This document shows, piece by piece, positions 13,285 to 25,500 of a DNA stretch of 64,000 nucleotides (its first letter is position 1; each line of letters begins with the position of its first letter). The translations under genes and the position numbers were made by a program. The notes under the pieces are model-generated. The model was given only the letters and a program-made list of their open reading frames with translations, was not told where the DNA came from and made no database searches. Source of the stretch: Ifrita kowaldi (Eukaryota > Chordata > Aves > Passeriformes > Cinclosomatidae); the NCBI GenBank assembly GCA_013398055.1, contig VZRS01000247.1, forward strand, positions 1,010,841 to 1,074,840, written 5' to 3'.

Positions 13285-15414
13285 GGAAATGGTAGCATTG
13301 CGATTTCTATGCACTACCAGTGAAAATGCTAATTATTCTGATAAAAGACTTAACACTGATGATATTAAGTAATTGTGCAGCCAAGGGCATTTTCTCACCA
13401 TAAAGTTATAAATTTAAATTACAATTGGTGATCTTTTAAATACTTGATTTTGTCATTTCTCTTTCTAACATTTAAACAAATCCGCAAACTAAAATCTTCA
13501 AGTATGGCAGAATAAAAGTCTGGTACAAGTGAAAATAAAGTCTGTGGTTAAATATAACTGAAGGATACATTGTCATAATTTTTAACTGCTGTACATTGAC
13601 CTGCTTTTTTGCCTGTGTATTATATGGATTTGTCTAATTAATGTTTGCCCTAAACAAAACCAAGAAAGAAAAGAAAAAACTGATGACACATAAACTGCTT
13701 CCTTATTCACACTGGAGAAACAAGACAGAGCAATAAGAGACCCACCAAAAGATACTGGAAGGATATTGGCAGTGGGGCAGATTCTTGAGAAATAAAGTAA
13801 TCTATTTGGATTAAGATTGATGCTTGCAAGTGTAGACTACAAACTCCTGTTCGTAATCTAAATTTTTATTTCTTTTAAGGGATTTTCTTAAAAAAAAAAA
13901 AAAAAGGTGTGGTTTTTTTTATTGCTTTGTTTTACAAAACTGGTTTTTAATGTAAGAAGAAATACTTCAATGAATGGGGAACACTGCTCAAACCTCACTT
14001 TCTCCAAAGAGCGGTGTTTCTCATCTGAACAAGAGTGCTTCATAAAGGCATAAAGTCAGACATCCATAGAGCTCATGAAGAGAGGAGATACAACTCTTCC
14101 AAGCCATGTCACTCAACATTTATGCCAAAGCATAATTGTCTATTTAGAGTATCCACATGTGTATTAAAACAGAACTTTGAATTAGCTGCATTCTGCCAAG
14201 GAACCTTAAGATTTTGAAATGGTTAATTCTAAGTAGTAAGCAAGTAATGTGAGGAGGTTTTTAAAAAGGGAAAAATAGTGAGGTGATTCAGCTGTGCTGG
14301 AAAGTGAATACTAAAGACATATCTGCAGAAGGGCAGATAGCTTTGAAGAAAAGTAATTGGAAAAAAGTGATTATGATTAGAAGGATTAAAGTATGTTTAA
14401 ATATGTGCAGTATATTAAACAATAAATGTGTCTTTCCAACATTTGTAAAAGGAGTTGGGTTCATTGTTTCCGTCAAAGATGTGTTTGCTATTGACAAGAT
14501 GGCACAGAACAGCTTAAAGAGCTTTCAGAGATTAATTATGAATGCCAGTTTGAATCCTTTAGAATACACATTTTATCAATATACATAGAATGTATGCACT
14601 AAAGAAACATCTTTTAAAAACACATTAAAAGCTTGGGGGGAATAACTCAGCCAGTTGATGGCTAAGTCTTTATTTCTACAAAGCTTAAAGGTAGTGTTGG
14701 GAGGCTGGGGAAGGCATACTCTTTCTGGTCCTTGGTCTTGAAATGAAGCATCCCAAAATGACATGTTATTGTAATTAATTTTTTTTTCTCTGCCAACATT
14801 AAACTTGGCATTATATGCATTAAAATCTCAAGACAAATTATAAAGGCAGAGGTGTGAAAATGCAGTGTAGTAACAATTTCATGTTTAAGAAGCAGAATTT
14901 GTGGTGACTCAAGACAATCTTTCAAGTGACTATGGTTTGGAAATGAATAGTGAGCAAAAGTGGTGTGAAGTACACTGAAATAGGCTTTGGGCTTTTTGTC
15001 CATGTATAAAGTGGCAGAATTATGAGTGGACAGCAGTATAATGTCATTCCACAGAAGAGATGCTGTTGAATTTTTATTCAGATGGATATAATATCACTTA
15101 TGCATAATACTATATTTCAAGCTTAGGAACATACTAAGTTCCTAACTGAAATTCTGTCTCCTACATGACCTTCTCTAGAGCCATAAATAACATATTTCAG
15201 TTACATGATGTAACGTAGTCAATGCCAGTGGTCAGTGTTGTCTAGAGAGGGCTTCCAGTTCAGAATAGTGTGTAATCACATGAATAAGAAGCTTTTCTGG
15301 GGGGGACAGCCACAGAAACCAGGGTTCTGGGCTTAAGACTCAGATCTCCCACTGTCTGAAGAGATTCCTATTACCTAGAGCCATTACAGACTGTTACTCT
15401 TAACAGATGGCCTC

Positions 15415-15457
15415 AATGATGTTAAAGGTCTTTTCCAACCTAGACGATTTTATGATT
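15415..15457 (+). mobile_element. CR1-like 3' tail remnant
   Basis: Short match to the terminal part of CR1: a GATGTTAAAGGTCTTTTCC core, CAACCTAGACGATT and TTATGATT. Only the last 40 or so bases are recognisable, so the assignment rests on the tail motif alone. Confidence 0.55.
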
Positions 15458-15530
15458 AGTAAGTGCAGAATGGGTGTGTGTCTCTTCACCTCTGTTTTAT
15501 ATTTATGCTAGTCTGGAGGCGTGAGGGAGT

Positions 15531-15597
15531 CTCTCGTATGCTGTATGACTGCCTCTCGTATGCTGTATGACTGTCTTTTCCAGTCATACAGTATAAG
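15531..15597. repeat. 22-bp tandem repeat plus inverted copy (hairpin)
   Basis: Two 22-bp units (15531-15552 and 15553-15574) are identical except for the last base. They are followed after 6 bases by an inverted copy at 15581-15597 containing CAGTCATACAG, which pairs with CTGTATGACTG at the end of each unit. The stem is 11 perfect base pairs and about 15 of 17 if extended. Confidence 0.85.
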
Positions 15598-17484
15598 GAG
15601 ATTCAGCTTGTTTCTTTCATTGGTATTCCCTGCTGGCTCAATTAGCTGTTCCCATCTCGGGTTATCTGAACTGTTATGAAACAAACAAGTTTTTCTGTCT
15701 TCTAAAACTCTACCTGTACGTGCACTTATTACTTTCATTTCTGGAAGGAATAGGCACACTGTTGGGCATCTCATTATATCTATGATTGTAATGAACTCTA
15801 ATTTAGGCTTTTATCCTTTGGATTTCGTTCCCCCTGCAGCAGATTTTACCTGGCATTATTTTCTTACCAGCTGTAGCCCTCTTTGGCCAATCAAGGATGA
15901 ACTGATGCAAGGTTACTGTTATCTTGGTGCTTAAAATCTGCTAGATCTCTGGTTTTACAAGTCAATCAGCCTGCCTTGTTGCACACATTTGCAAAATTTA
16001 TATAAGAGGCAGGTCACTGCTGAGACAGTATTTCCAGGAGTAAAGAGAAAGGGTAAATTTATGTTTGTTTCAGCCATTGACAGGGCATGGCAACAAACAG
16101 CTGTTAAGTTCATTAGGGGTCATTTCATATAACGTGTTTCATCTGTGAATTAGTATGCTTTTAGGCAGCATAATAGAGCTTGATGGGAAGGTTATATTGG
16201 CTCTGTTTCTGTGTCTCTTAGGTTTAAAGGGTTTAAAGCTCTAGAGTATAATAATTTGGATTTAGTAATTTATCAATGAGAACAGGAATAGGATTAAGGT
16301 ACAAAGTTCATCTTAAAACATAACGTAAATTTACTCTTCTGTTTCATTTGGTTCCAACAGTAGAATAGTTGATGGTTTGGTATGTAAGGATAAGTATTGT
16401 ACCATGATTAATAGTGTATGTTATCAAAACATCGTTAGGACAATAAGAACCTTTTAATGATAGGCAGGTTTGGGGTCGGTTTATTTTTAATTGGGAGGGA
16501 TAAGGATTAGATTTCAGTTGAGTTTTTTTAATTGCTTTTTTTACCTTAACAACAGTAGCTTATATTGCCAATTTAATTTTTATTATAAAAGCTACCAGCA
16601 TTTAAATGCATATCCATTTCTTCTGAGAGTAGAAAGGTTTGGTCTATAATTGTGTTTTTGTGCCAAAACCTTTAAATAGATTAAGTATCATGCTTTCAAA
16701 ATCAAGTAAAATCCTTTTCCAAGGATACAAAGTAAATTAATTTTAAAAGTAAAATTTACTTCACAGTAGTATAAAACTTTATGTACCCCAGAAGTTGTCC
16801 TACTAGATTTGCAACTCTGACATGTAGGAATTTTTCTTGTGTGTTGATATTACAGTTATGCAAAAATCTATTCTTAGTCTGCCCATTTTTAATTGTTCCA
16901 CAAATCTGGGTGTAAAATATATCTGGGCTAATGAGCAAGCACTGACAGTGAAAAGTGCACTATAAAGGAGTATAAAGGCAAACCTTATTAGATGGATTAA
17001 TGTTAGGAGCTCTGAGAAGTTAGGAGTCCTTCCTTTCCCTCTGCTGATAATTAGCATTCTCTTTTCTCCTTTCCTTCTTGGAGAGGCTCTCTGGGTGTGC
17101 TTGTAAAGAAGTGTGAACATTCAAGTATAAGGCTATTTTTACCTAGAACAGATTAAATGCATTAATCTAAGTATTTTAATGTGATTTAAATGCTTTGATT
17201 TTTTAAAATGTTATTTTCCATCCATTGTTTATATTATTGTTCTTTAAATTGGCTCCTTGGTTTAATGTACTTAAGCTGGTTGCTTGTGGGCTTTGAAGCT
17301 AGTCTGTCTGTAACTCAGAATAATCTGCCAGTATATCTGAACACACAGGCTTTCAAGAATACATGACATGACAATTGAGACAAATCCTTTTTCTTTCTGT
17401 AAAAAATCCTCCAAGAACTTTCAAAATACCAAACCCTGTTGCTTCTCACCTCAACCCATGATTGCACACAAAGAAGAAATCTAC

Positions 17485-17534
17485 TCAATGATCCTAATAG
17501 TCTTTTCCAGCCTAAGTCATTTTATGATTCTATG
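17485..17534 (+). mobile_element. CR1-like 3' tail remnant
   Basis: CAATGATCCTAATAGTC, TTTTCCAGCCTAAG and TTTATGATTCTATG match the extreme 3' end of avian CR1 elements. No upstream CR1 body is visible, so this is a minimal 5'-truncated insertion or the remains of an old one. Confidence 0.6.
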
Positions 17535-18643
17535 TTTCAACTATTGCAAGGTATGTGTTCTGATATGTTTTGTTTACTAATATGGGTGCAGCTATTGAAA
17601 TTTATTACATTTGATTGCCTACGTTATATTATTTACATAAAATACAGCATTTTGCTAAACTACGAACATGATATAGTTAATTCTGGCATTTATTGCTTCA
17701 TTTTCTTGGCCAGGTAGTGGATTTTTGGAAACCCCACTTCATATGTTGGTGACACATCTTCTCCATTACTAAAATGCAGTTAATAATGTCAGCATTTTTT
17801 TTAAGAACAGTGGTGCTTAATGTGCAGACTATATCTAGATAATATTTGAGTTTAATGGAAATATTAGATTGGTAAGAGTGAATTAGTATGAAGGGTCGTA
17901 TAAAGTCATGATGTGCTACATTAGCGTTAACCTTTTAATTTGTTTTTGTTTCGAATGTAAGAAAACTAAAGCAGCCAGTTGCTTGCATATTTATGACTTT
18001 CCTAAACGTGTCACATATGAAAATGCATTGTAAGAAATTGAGTTTTTTCGTTTTTCAATAATAGGTGAACAAAAATCTCTGGTTGAGAATAGCTTGACAT
18101 AAAATCCAATGGAGATAATGCAACCATGAGCTCATTAACTGGACTTGGCTGAACTGATGTACAGTGGATTACTGGTATCTTCTGAGAACTAATGTCTTAA
18201 CCATACAATCCTTGAGACCCATCGTAGCATCTTGAACTGTACCTGGAATTCAATAGGCAGATGATGCAGCTTACAATGCAGTCAGGTCACAGTGCATCCT
18301 TGGAAGTTTTTTTTTTCCTTTCAAAGCATTGTTAAGAGTAACTAATTACAGCTATCTAGGCTAGAGGAGGTCAAAAAGCCATGCTCTGATCTGACAGCTC
18401 TGGTCATAATTATTGTGCGAAATGCATGTGAAATAGATGAACTTCACAGTGAACCACTTGAAACTTCACAGATGATCACTGACCTTATTGAATTCCTCCT
18501 GCATGTGTAGCTCACTAATACTGCTAACAGTGCTTGATACAAGTTTACTTTCATTCCTTCTTTTGAGTTGTGCTGAGTATTTTTTTGTAAACTAAAAGCT
18601 AAATGTGATATGCCGAAACTCTTGCTGAGTGCATTGTATGTTT

Positions 18644-18710
18644 CTGTGTGTGTGTTTGTTCATATATACGTATATGCACATGTGTATATAAATATGAAAA
18701 CACACATACA
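18644..18710. repeat. TG/TA alternating tract with imperfect inverted repeat
   Basis: A run of TGTGTGTGTG followed by CATATATACGTATATG and later AACACACATACA. The alternating purine-pyrimidine stretch is interrupted and short. The TG-rich left part is imperfectly complementary to the CA-rich right part. Confidence 0.6.
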
Positions 18711-19199
18711 AAATGTATTATGCACAAAACTACCTAAATATATGAATGCCTAATAGATTAGAGTCAAAGGAAAACCCAGAAGAGAAAATGTTCAGACACA
18801 TCAAATGCCTGAATAGTCTGTTCCCTCTCTCCATTCAAGTTTTTCTCAAGTGTGGAAAATGAAAGGTAAAAAGCTAACTTTTTACTTTCCTTTTAAGAAA
18901 ATGCAGCCTCCAGTTTTTGTGTCTCAAGATACCACCAAAGGACTGTAGGAGAAGTGTTAATGCTATATTTGTATATCTTTTCCTCTACTGCTTGAGGAGC
19001 CTTGTATGATGCTCATGTGAGGAAATCTTGCTTAGCCTGAGGATTACTGCATTTTTACCTGAGGGAGAAGCACTCTTGTGCTCCTTTTTCCATTAATTGC
19101 TGTTTACATATTTTTTCCATAAATTTTTGATGTGTCTTGCATTAAAACATTTTGAATTGGGGAACAAAAGCAAGTTTCTTTGTGTGTGAGAGAAAGAAT

Positions 19200-19500
19200 G
19201 AGGGGGTCTGTACCAGCCAGCAGTGTGGCCTTTGACCTTGGTATAACCAGGTGCCAGAAACTGGGCAGCTGGGGTGTCTGAGTCCAGCTGCTGGAGACAT
19301 CCAGTGGCTGCATTGTGCATCATTTCTTTCTCTTGGATTTTGTTACTCTCTCTCTTTTCTTTTAGTAACTATGTTATAATTATTTGTAATAATAATTTAA
19401 TCGCAATTATTAAACTGTTATTATCTCAACCCACATGTTTTACCTTTTTCTGATTCTCCTCCCCATCCCGCTAGGGAGCAGGGTGGGGTAGGTAGTGAGC
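19200..19500 (+). mobile_element. Endogenous retrovirus LTR, 3' fragment
   Basis: The segment from about 19316 resembles the 3' part of a common bird ERV LTR: a GCATCATTTCTTTCTCTTG block, a T-rich stretch with ATAATTATT-type runs, ATTAAACTGTTATTATCTC followed by AACCCACATGTTTTACC, and CCTCCCCATCCCGCTAGGG. The final part of the usual LTR end is missing after the GTAGTGAGC at 19500. The 5' boundary is uncertain and the first 100 bases are included on composition only. No coding sequence remains and the class was not determined. Confidence 0.55.
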
Positions 19501-22500
19501 TCAAGGTGACACAGCAGTGTGCATTCCACCATTTAGAATTTCTATTAGAACCAAAGTGTTTTCAGATATTGCAGTTGTATCCTAAATGTAAGAACACAGC
19601 ATTAGAATTGACTAGCCCTTCAATGACAGCATTTAAATATTAAGGTAAATTTGTGACGTGTGATTGTAACACAAGAACATGGAATAGATACAGCTTTGTG
19701 TTCAGTGTTTAGTTTAAACTTATTTTGCCTTTCAGCAACAGTGCAGAAAGTTTTCCACAGAATTAGGAGTTCTGTCATGCATAATAAACTTGCTAAATAA
19801 ACTAATGTATTAAATGATTTCCCAAATATTTTTATAGTCTGAGATGCTTGTGAAATTATGTACTAAATTGATTTTTCTTAATTTCTATTATAACTGGTTT
19901 TTAAATCATCAGAGAAAGTACTCTCGGGGAAAAAAAGTGAACAAATAAAACCTCCCGAACAAATACCCTTTTAGTGTCTTTTATTGTAAATAGAATGATA
20001 TTGTGCATGAAATTTTTTAATTACGTACTTGTGCTAGCCATGCACATATATCACTCAAATTAATAAACTTGCATTAAATTAAACTCATAATGATAAAGTC
20101 ATCATTAATTTCTTAAGGAAGGTGAGCATACTATTCTGAAAGCAGGAAAAGTGATAATGAAACGTAATTTAAAAAAAATTGTCACAGAGACAGCATATAA
20201 TGGCAAGCATAATGATTGAAAGTTAGGCTTTTTCAGTGTTAAGGTGTTCTGGTGATGTTTTAGAGATGAGATTCTTCCAGACATGCACAAGTAGAATAAT
20301 CGTGAATAAGCGCATTTTTGGAAGAAGACTCACAGGGTTGTTTTTGTTGTTTTGTTTTGTGGATGGGTTTTTTTCCCCCAGAATAACATGTACCTTTGAA
20401 ATAACTTCTGTTGATGCCTTGTCAGTGGTGGTGTTTTAAATCAGAAAGGTCTGTCCAGAAAGAATGAGAAGTATTTTACAACCTGTCGCAATTGCATGTT
20501 ATGATTGAGAGATTTCATATCATTATGGGATGAAGGAATTGCTCTTTTTGACAATGAGAAAAAAAGATCATGTCAAGCACACTGAAAAAGCTTCAATGAA
20601 ATATGAATCTTGGAAGTCTGCACCTGCCAATAGCACAATGCATCCTTGACAGATGCCCAAACACAACAGCTGAGAAGCCCAAAAACTAGTGGGCGCATGC
20701 ATACATATGTGCATACATATCAATATTTTAAATTGAATTCTCCATCATAGCAAAGCTTGGCAGAAATCAAAATCATTAGCAGGTGTAGTTCATTAATAAG
20801 AGTCATTCTCATACACAATTGTACCTAATTTCATGATATGTAGTATGCAATGATTGCATTTATCCAGCAAACATTTATTAGTAACTGCTATATTATGGGC
20901 ACACTGTCTACAGAGAAGGTACACAGGTATGTTGCTCTGTTTAATAGTAACTCTTGTTTTAGTTTCTGGCTAATGAAATGTGATGATAATTAGTATTAGG
21001 ATTGTCAAAATAATTTGGAAATAAAGACTTTGTACTCCACCATAACATACGTAAAAAATAAAGGTGTGCTGCCTTAATCTTTCATTAATGAGAAGTTAAA
21101 GGTCCTCTCTACTAAAAAAAAACAAAAAACTGCTTTGTCTAGTTGGGAGTTTGCTGATGTGGAGTAAAGTTTCTTGACTTTTAATTGGAAGTGTCCATGT
21201 TTTGTTGATAAGCCATGAAAGAAATGCATAATCAAGCAATTATTGTTAAAGTAATTATATTTAACGTTACTTCTTGTTGAAAGAAAATATTACATGGTGT
21301 AAAGTGGTAGACAATTTATCTTTGCTGCAGAATAAGAAGATTGGCAGAAACCTTATGTTTGTTTTACAGCACTCCTAATGAAACCTGAGGCATTCTTGCA
21401 GGGATTGATTCGTCTGCTAAGTTTGTGAATGCAAGTTGCCCAGGTACAGGAAGAAAGCTGGCAACAAAGCTCTCATAGCCTACAGACATCTCTGGCCAAG
21501 AGACTGAGCTGAAACACTGCCAAGTTGTCACATTCTGCCCTTAAGCATGTGTACGATAGTTTGATGTATTCCACTTGTAAAGCCTTTTTATACAAGCTGG
21601 ATTTTTAAGTGACAACTAAATGAAATGAATTCCACAATTAGGTCTCTTTAACTATGCATTTTGTAAACTACTCATCCCAGGCAGCAATTTCAATTGTGAG
21701 AAATTGTCATATCTATAATCATTCTTAGAGGTAGGCTAGTAATTAGAGCATTAATGCCTTCTCTTTTGTTTTACAGCTGCCAAAAATATGGAAACATTCA
21801 GTCATGACTGGAAATGGCTTTTCAGCAAAATAATCTCAACCAAATTAATGTATATGACAGCGGATAATGCTTTCGATAGCTAATGAATATTAGCTGTTGG
21901 ATTGAATAAATAATTAACCTGCCAGGGCAGTGCACAGGCTAGACAGTCTGTACAAATCATAGAGCTATTTAAAATGCTTTAGATGTGATCAGTTACCTAC
22001 AGTTGGGGGTTTTGTTCTGTTTCTTCAATTTTCTTCTTTTAATTTTATTTATTTTTTTAAACTAATGGCAGAATTTCCTGTTAATTTACTTCTTCCCTCC
22101 CCCTTAGACTTCTGATATGGAGGAACACTCTGGTAGCAAAAATTTTGACACACAGCAACAAACCCTGAGGAGATAAACCCACCATGTCACTTTTGCTGAC
22201 ATGAGATTGCCCTAGAGCTATTCCAATTTAAGGACAGAAATGGGCAGTCCCAATAACCTTACAGACTGAAAGGCTTCTCAGATACCCTATGCTAACATAT
22301 TCATTTGGGTTCTATACGAAACATGGTGAGGTCAGACATGAAATAAGACTGGTTTTGTTGCACTGATGTGAATTAATTGTAATAAATTCAGTTTTATAGT
22401 ACTAGTATGTCTGTAGATGGACTGGCTCTAAAGTGATTGAAGAAGAATCTTAGTTGAGCCTCTATATTGCTGTTCTATAGATTACTGTGTTTGATTGTTG

Positions 22501-25500
22501 AAAAGCAAATTTTTTATAATTCTATATATCTTATCATTACAGAACAACAGTTTTTCACTTTTTGAATATTTGTTTTAATTTGTTTTGATTCCATTTAATT
22601 TGACAATTTTGAAAGTGTACTAGAAAACACAGGTAAAGACTGTATATATGTATACATGCATAACTTCAATTTGAACTGATGTAGTAAAAAAGAAAATTCT
22701 AAATATTCTAAAAGACTGTGGTACCTACGTAATTGCATCCTTCATGATTTTTGGCTGTTTAATCCCAGAGGGATATTGGTAGTATTGCTCAAGACTGAGG
22801 CATAAGAAACATGCTCTTTGCTGTAGGCAGGACTTCCTATACCTTCTGAGTCATGTGAAGGAACAGCACTAAATATATTCTTAGAATTTTTTTTGTCTAA
22901 ATAGGATTACTTTCATCTAAATAGGCTTTAAAATGTCATTTATTACTGAATTCGTGTAATGTCTACATTCTTTCTAGTTTAAGAAATAATTAAAGTTGCC
23001 TTTGTACTTTATTTATTTTATTTTTTTTAAGGCACTCAGATGTTTTCTGCTGTATTTGCGTTTCATCCAAAGAATGACAAAGAAATCAATGAAAATCTAT
23101 CTTTCTTTCTAGTCTTCAGTGCAGACATAAGCAGTGTTACAGATATTTTTAAAGTGGGTTGATTAGAAGTACATTTCTGTTCTCTGTTTTTGTATTAATC
23201 TTCCCATTTCCTTTGAATATTAGATTGCTCAAGAAAGACTAGAAAGTTGTAATATTCAAATGCACTGCTATGTTTTTTAACATTTTACAGTAGAATCTTA
23301 CTAATGCAATGTATTTTAATACCTAGCATTGTGATGAAGAGAACATTCATGACTTATAATTCTAAGATATTATTGCAAAATTTCAGATATTTTTCTTTTA
23401 ATAACTTGTATAACTATAGAAGGAAGTAAAGATATATTCTAAAATCAGTGGTCATTTTTAAGTGTGTTTCCAGAGATACTGGGTCTGATGGATATCACAT
23501 TAATTATGTTGAATGAATAACCCATGATAAAACCCTTTAGTTGATTCATTAATGATCTAAAAAGTTTGAGAAATTATTCAGAATTTGGCTTTGGCAATCA
23601 TATCTTGGTGCTATTTGATAGCTTTATAAAGGTTGCAGGGGTTCTTAAAGATGTAATAGTTTTAATTATTTTCTTCATGACTGATATGAACTTTGATTTT
23701 TGTCTTTTGAAGTACACTTGAACTAGAATTTTATTTTTAAAATAAAATTTTAAAGTTGAAGAAATAAGTATGAAAAAACCTATCCATCACAGGTATTAAC
23801 TGCTATTTGAATAGCAATATAATTCACAGCTACACTATTCTATGCAGACAGAGTTTGATTCAGATAGTCAGGGAATGGAAGGCTCTGCAAATTAGTCCAT
23901 ATGCACTGAAATTAGCTTGGCATTTGAAAGCACACATTGAGAAAGCAAAAACAAGTACATGCAAGAAAAAAAAATCAAGTAGACTTGAGACTTGACTAGA
24001 CAGGCACTTTTTGAGATGCAAGCAGTGGCAGTATAAATTAGCCTGGTTTATAATGAGCCTGATTAAAATAAATCTTATTCTAGTCAGTAGTTCTTAGTTT
24101 GAAATGGTGTGAGGTTCACTGAAGCTAGTTGGAAATGCATGCTTACAATTCTTCAGACCTGAGAATTTAAGGGATTACATATTTTGTAATAGAAGTGGGT
24201 ATTTTTAAAACACTTGACAAGTTCATGAATATTCTGTATGGATTAAAGTTAAAATATAGCCAAATAATCACTACTACCATGCTTTAAAGCTGTCCTGAGA
24301 CTATAAGGGAATTTGTGCAATTTCTTTTATGTCCAGTCATCAACGAAATGCAAGAGATGTGAATAGGTTTTATCTCTATATATATGACCGCAGTTTGTTT
24401 CTCTTGTTTTCTATCTAAATATAAAGTGGGAAAGAAAAAGGAAGAGAATGGCCTCAAAACAATTGCTGTGATACTACAGCCTAAGAAAAAATGGGAAGCA
24501 TAACCAGCAATCAGTGTTGTTGCAAAATACTCCGGGACACACCTGTTCACATACACCAGTGCTGCATTATGTTGTATGAAGGTAGAAACATAGTTGTTCG
24601 GAAATAAAGACATTCCTTTTGTCATCACGGGAGCTCAGCTTCCGAAGGTGACTGTTGCTGCAATGTTAAGTACTGAAATGCCTAAGCACTGATGATAAAA
24701 GGTTCTCGGGTTCCTTAAATGTTTAATGCAAAAGGCTAAGTACCACAAAATGGAGATCTATAAAAGCCATCACACTTAGAGTCCTCATAAACTAGCTAAT
24801 TTAGGGCAGGTGAAAAGAAGATACACCTTTCTTTATATCTTGCTTTCTTTTCATGTCTATTTCTGGAAGTACCTCCACCTGTGTCAGAGTAGCAGGCAGG
24901 ACTGTCTCAAATCTGTATCTCTCTAAAGATAAGAGAAAAAAAATGTGTAAAATGGCTGATCACAACGGTCTGGCTTCTTTGTGCTATTTGCAGTTAATTC
25001 TGTGGTCAGAGCACTAATGCTCTGCTCTTGATTCCTCCTCCAGGGAAAGATCTTACTTTGGGTTTTGCAGACTGATCTAAGAAGGAGAAAATAAAAGTAT
25101 TTCAGCTACTTCATTTTTCAAGAAAAATTAAGCAAAAGGCAGAGGGGTACAAAGAAATAACTTTCCCCCAATGGAAAAAAAAAATCTGAATTCCAGGTTT
25201 TCCTTTTATGTTTGTGTCACACTTTGTATAAAAAAAATTAAAAAACCAATTTCAATCACAAGCAGTAATGTAGAAAAGATAATATTGGGAGTTTTTTTCA
25301 GTTCTATGAGGTAAGCATTAATTATGCCACAGACAGTTCTGTAGCTCTCAGTAACTGCATATAATATTGAGGTTTTGACTGGAGGTTCCATACCTACAAG
25401 TTTGCAAATTAAAGGCAGTATTTAACGTGGATGTGTGTGTACTTACCTTTTTATTTAATTCAGTCTAACATAACACTCTTATTTCCTGATTTCAGCCTCT

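Larger units (their letters stand above)
13285..19199. other. Intronic DNA with minor repeats only
   Basis: No gene is seen. The stretch contains a poly-A run near 13891, two very short CR1-like tails (15415-15457 and 17485-17534), a tandem/inverted 22-bp structure (15531-15597) and a TG/TA-rich tract (18644-18710). Open frames such as 14283-14588 (+) and 14662-15003 (-) show no protein-family features. Confidence 0.55.

Noticed and set aside
14662..15003. Minus-strand frame of 113 codons
   Set aside because: No recognisable motif or splice context; a chance frame in AT-rich DNA.
24284..24628. Minus-strand frame of 114 codons with hydrophobic stretches
   Set aside because: Composition follows the AT-rich base composition; no domain or gene context.
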